From Eggerthellaceae bacterium (lineage in GTDB: Bacteria > Actinomycetota > Coriobacteriia > Coriobacteriales > Eggerthellaceae): 7,631 bases of DNA. Shown here one piece after another: positions 5,709 through 7,631 of the stretch. Within the stretch, counting starts at the first letter, position 1. Every line of letters begins with the position of its first letter. The position numbers were made by a program, and so were the translations under genes. A model generated the notes under the pieces. It saw only the letters and a program-made list of their open reading frames with translations, did not search any database and was not told the origin of the DNA. The stretch covers positions 1-7,631 of the forward strand of contig CAAEDC010000231.1 in assembly GCA_900754495.1 (NCBI GenBank). The letters are read 5' to 3'.

Positions 5709-6059
5709 CTACCTTGCCGGGCTGCCGTCGTTCATCGGAGCGCCGCCGAGGACGTGCACGTGGATATGGTGCACGGACTGCTGGGCGTCGTCGCCGGTGT
5801 TCACGATCACGCGGTAGCCGCTCTCGGCGATCCCTTTGATCTCGGCGATCTTCTTGACGGTGTTGAACAGGCGCCCCATCTCGTCATCGGGGATGCCGTC
5901 GCCGATGTTGTCGTAATGGTTCTTGGGGACGATGAGCGTGTGGCACGGCATCTGGGAGTTCAGATCCTCGAACGCCAGCACGTCATCGTCTTCGTAAACC
6001 TTGTTGGAGGGAATCTCCCCCGCAACGATCTTGCAGAAGATGCAGTCGTCTTTGCGCAT
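5709..6059 (-). CDS. HIT-family (histidine triad) nucleotide-binding protein, HINT-like
   Basis: A 116-residue cytoplasmic protein of the HINT/PKCI branch, whose members usually hydrolyse adenosine phosphoramidates and similar nucleotide conjugates as homodimers. The family signature is complete: CIFCKIVAGEIPS at residues 6-18 with the CxxC often binding zinc, the VYEDDDVLAFED segment, HTLIVPKNH in the middle, and the triad H98-I-H100-V-H102 followed by VLGG. Length is normal. The ATG at 6059 is preferred because GAGGTG (6067-6072) lies seven bases upstream; an in-frame ATG at 6098 would add 13 residues ahead of the conserved N-terminus. It follows xseB by 111 bp on the same strand and a strong terminator comes after it, so it may share the xse transcript or use its own promoter. 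The family is certain; the cellular substrate is unknown. Confidence 0.95.
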   Translation of the reverse strand: MRKDDCIFCKIVAGEIPSNKVYEDDDVLAFEDLNSQMPCHTLIVPKNHYDNIGDGIPDDEMGRLFNTVKKIAEIKGIAESGYRVIVNTGDDAQQSVHHIHVHVLGGAPMNDGSPAR

Positions 6060-6152
6060 GGTCGCGCACCTCGATTCTCCGCCTTGAGGGAGCGGCACCC
6101 CGCCGCATCTTCCGCCGCGGCAGCGTCGGTTACAGTGTACGACAGATGGACG

Positions 6153-6168
6153 GCGCCGATGCCGGCGC
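6153..6168. repeat. 6-bp hairpin just after the xseB stop
   Basis: GCGCCG (6153-6158) and CGGCGC (6163-6168) pair perfectly around a four-base loop immediately after the xseB stop codon. No T-run follows on the minus strand, so it is at best a weak or factor-assisted terminator, or an mRNA processing site between xseB and the HIT gene. Confidence 0.35.
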
Positions 6169-6170
6169 GT

Positions 6171-6440
6171 CTACGACAGGGTCGCGTCGCGCGTCTTGTC
6201 GTCGGGCGCCGCTTCGAGCTCGCCCATCAGCACGTCGACTTTCTGCTGCGCCTCGGTCAGGCGCTTCTGCAGGGAGCCGAGCAGCGCGACGCCGCGCTCG
6301 TAGCCGACGAGGCTCTCCTCGAGCTCGAGCGTGTTGCTCTCGAGCTTGCCCACGATGGCGTCGAGCTGCGCGAGAGCCTCGCGGAACGAGAGGTCTTCGA
6401 CGGGGGTGGCGTCGAACGGAGCGCTGTTCGCATCGGTCAT
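6171..6440 (-). CDS. xseB: Exodeoxyribonuclease VII small subunit
   Basis: An 89-residue XseB, the small helical subunit that binds several-fold to XseA to form exonuclease VII, which cuts single-stranded DNA from both ends into oligonucleotides. The signature runs from residue 18: SFREALAQLDAIVGKLESNTLELEESLVGYERGVALL, matching the conserved alpha-helical hairpin (E21, L26, LE at 33-34, ESL 42-44, YERG 47-50). A charged C-terminal tail (EAAPDDKTRD) is variable in the family. I start it at the ATG at 6440, preceded by GGAAGGA; the in-frame ATG at 6464 has no ribosome binding site and would nearly abut the xseA stop. It begins 31 bp after xseA, consistent with translation from one mRNA. Confidence 0.93.
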   Translation of the reverse strand: MTDANSAPFDATPVEDLSFREALAQLDAIVGKLESNTLELEESLVGYERGVALLGSLQKRLTEAQQKVDVLMGELEAAPDDKTRDATLS

Positions 6441-6471
6441 AGGATGTCCTTCCCTTTCTGGCATTCGGAGA

Positions 6472-7631
6472 TCAGCTGTCGAGCTTGACGGAGCCGGTGT
6501 CGATGCGCCGCGTCGACTCGACGCGGCATGCGACGACGCCGTCGGAGACGCTCACCTGCAACGGGTCGCCGACGCCGACCTGGTCGATCCGCTTTACGAC
6601 GGAGCCGGAGCCGTCGCGCGCGATCGCGTAGCCGCGCCCGAGGATCGCAAGCGGCGACAGATCGTTGAGGCGGGCGGCGCGCAAGCCCATCTGCTGCCGG
6701 AAACGCTCCGCAAACGATCCGAGGCTCACCGACAGACGCGAGCGCTCGCGGTCGAGCGACTCGCGTTGGCGTTCCCCGACGCCTGCGAGAGCACGCGTCA
6801 GACGTTCGGCGAGCCGCGTCGTCGCAAGGCGGTCCTGCGCGAGCGCCAGGGGCAGCACGCGTCCGAGGCGCGCGCCCAGCTGGCCGACCGCCTCGCGGCG
6901 CTTCTCGAGAGCCGTCGGGAGCGCGCGCTCCAAACGTGCGGCAAGATGGTCGACCCCCATGGCCTCCTGCGCGAAGAGCTGGTCGACATCGCGCAGCACC
7001 GGTCGGTCGGACAGACGCGCCACCGACGCCTGCGCACGCTCGACGATGCGGCGCATCGAGCCGTTGAGCGCGACGCCGCGCGCGTCCATGAGGTTGAGGA
7101 TCTCGGCCTGGTCCGGCACGGCCGCCGTCGCCGCCCAAGTGGGCGTCGAGGCGCGCACGTCAGCGACCATGTCGGCGATGAAGTTGTCCGGCTCATGCCC
7201 GATGCCGGTGACGACAGGGATCGGGCAGGCCGCGATGGCGCGCGCGAGGCCCTCGTCGTTGAACGGCATCATGGTCTCGTAAGGCCCGCCGCCGCGACCC
7301 AAGATGACGAGCTCGGCGTCCGTCGCCGCGATGCACCGCAAGCCCTCGATGAGCGCAGCCTCCGCGCCCGCGCCCTCCACCTGGACGCCGGCGAGCACGA
7401 CGCACGCGAGCGGCCAGCGACGGCGCAGCGTGCGCAAAACGTCATGGACGGCATCCCCTCGCGGGGAGGTGACGATGCCAACAACGCGGGGAAACGGCGG
7501 CAGCGGGCGCTTGCGCGCAGGGTCCATGAGGCCTTCCGACTCGAGCTTGCGTGCCAGGCGCGCGACCTCCATGCGCAGCCTGCCCTCGCCGGCGAGCGCG
7601 AGGCGGCGCACGTCGAAGTTCATCGTGCCGC
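6472..7631 (-). CDS. xseA: Exodeoxyribonuclease VII large subunit (5' end beyond the window)
   Basis: The catalytic subunit of exonuclease VII, missing its beginning. The frame is open through the right edge, and the ATG at 7623 is internal: the residues around it (FDVRRLALAGEG) match the middle of XseA just after the OB-fold. About 100 residues of N-terminal OB-fold should lie outside. From that ATG 383 residues are visible. VGIVTSPRGDAVHD (48-61), GRGGG (109-113), FND (121-123) and GHEPDNFIADMVADVRASTPT (142-162) form the nuclease core. D61, R110, H143 and D146 correspond to E. coli D155, R205, H238 and D241. A long alpha-helical, arginine- and leucine-rich segment (about 175-320) is the coiled-coil that binds XseB, and LSPLAILGRGYA (322-333) is the conserved C-terminal motif. 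After GRGGG the common S-x-E-D is P-Y-E-T, a minor variation. It is co-directional with xseB. Confidence 0.96.
   Translation of the reverse strand, partial: GTMNFDVRRLALAGEGRLRMEVARLARKLESEGLMDPARKRPLPPFPRVVGIVTSPRGDAVHDVLRTLRRRWPLACVVLAGVQVEGAGAEAALIEGLRCIAATDAELVILGRGGGPYETMMPFNDEGLARAIAACPIPVVTGIGHEPDNFIADMVADVRASTPTWAATAAVPDQAEILNLMDARGVALNGSMRRIVERAQASVARLSDRPVLRDVDQLFAQEAMGVDHLAARLERALPTALEKRREAVGQLGARLGRVLPLALAQDRLATTRLAERLTRALAGVGERQRESLDRERSRLSVSLGSFAERFRQQMGLRAARLNDLSPLAILGRGYAIARDGSGSVVKRIDQVGVGDPLQVSVSDGVVACRVESTRRIDTGSVKLDS

Noticed and set aside
7621..7623. ATG at 7623 as the true start of xseA
   Set aside because: The frame remains open to the window edge and the residues there match the region after the OB-fold, so starting here would delete a conserved domain.

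Overview
This 7.6-kb window is GC-rich bacterial DNA carrying seven recognisable protein-coding genes: six complete and one cut by the right edge. The high GC content, fermentative acetate genes, short-form phosphate acetyltransferase and protein sequence style suggest a high-GC anaerobe, most likely an actinobacterium of the Coriobacteriia (Collinsella/Olsenella type). That placement is an inference from sequence character, not a database match.

Layout, left to right. Bases 1-126 hold no supportable gene. Next comes a minus-strand pair, glf (UDP-galactopyranose mutase, start 2421) followed by a family 2 glycosyltransferase (start 1158). They are 39 bp apart and probably one transcript, consistent with making UDP-galactofuranose and building a surface glycan. 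A 299-bp divergent spacer with an AT-rich island and a small tandem repeat separates glf from pta on the plus strand. pta (2721-3716) and ackA (4120-5313, minus strand) face each other across about 400 bp that contains one good intrinsic terminator for each direction. Upstream of ackA is another ~395-bp gap holding a duplicated 17-bp/12-bp repeat module, a probable -10 box, and a very strong hairpin that ends the next transcript. The right part is a minus-strand run: xseA (cut at the right edge), xseB, then a HIT-family nucleotide-binding protein.

Functionally, Pta and AckA together convert acetyl-CoA to acetate with ATP formation by substrate-level phosphorylation. Here they are two separate convergent transcription units rather than the common pta-ackA or ackA-pta operon. 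XseA and XseB form exonuclease VII. The catalytic residues of Pta, AckA, UGM, the HIT protein and ExoVII can all be located, so all appear functional.

I see no new multi-gene system, mobile element, CRISPR array or RNA gene. The most unusual signals are non-coding: an in-frame 48-bp tandem duplication of the ackA 3' end lying just past its stop codon, and a duplicated repeat module upstream of ackA.
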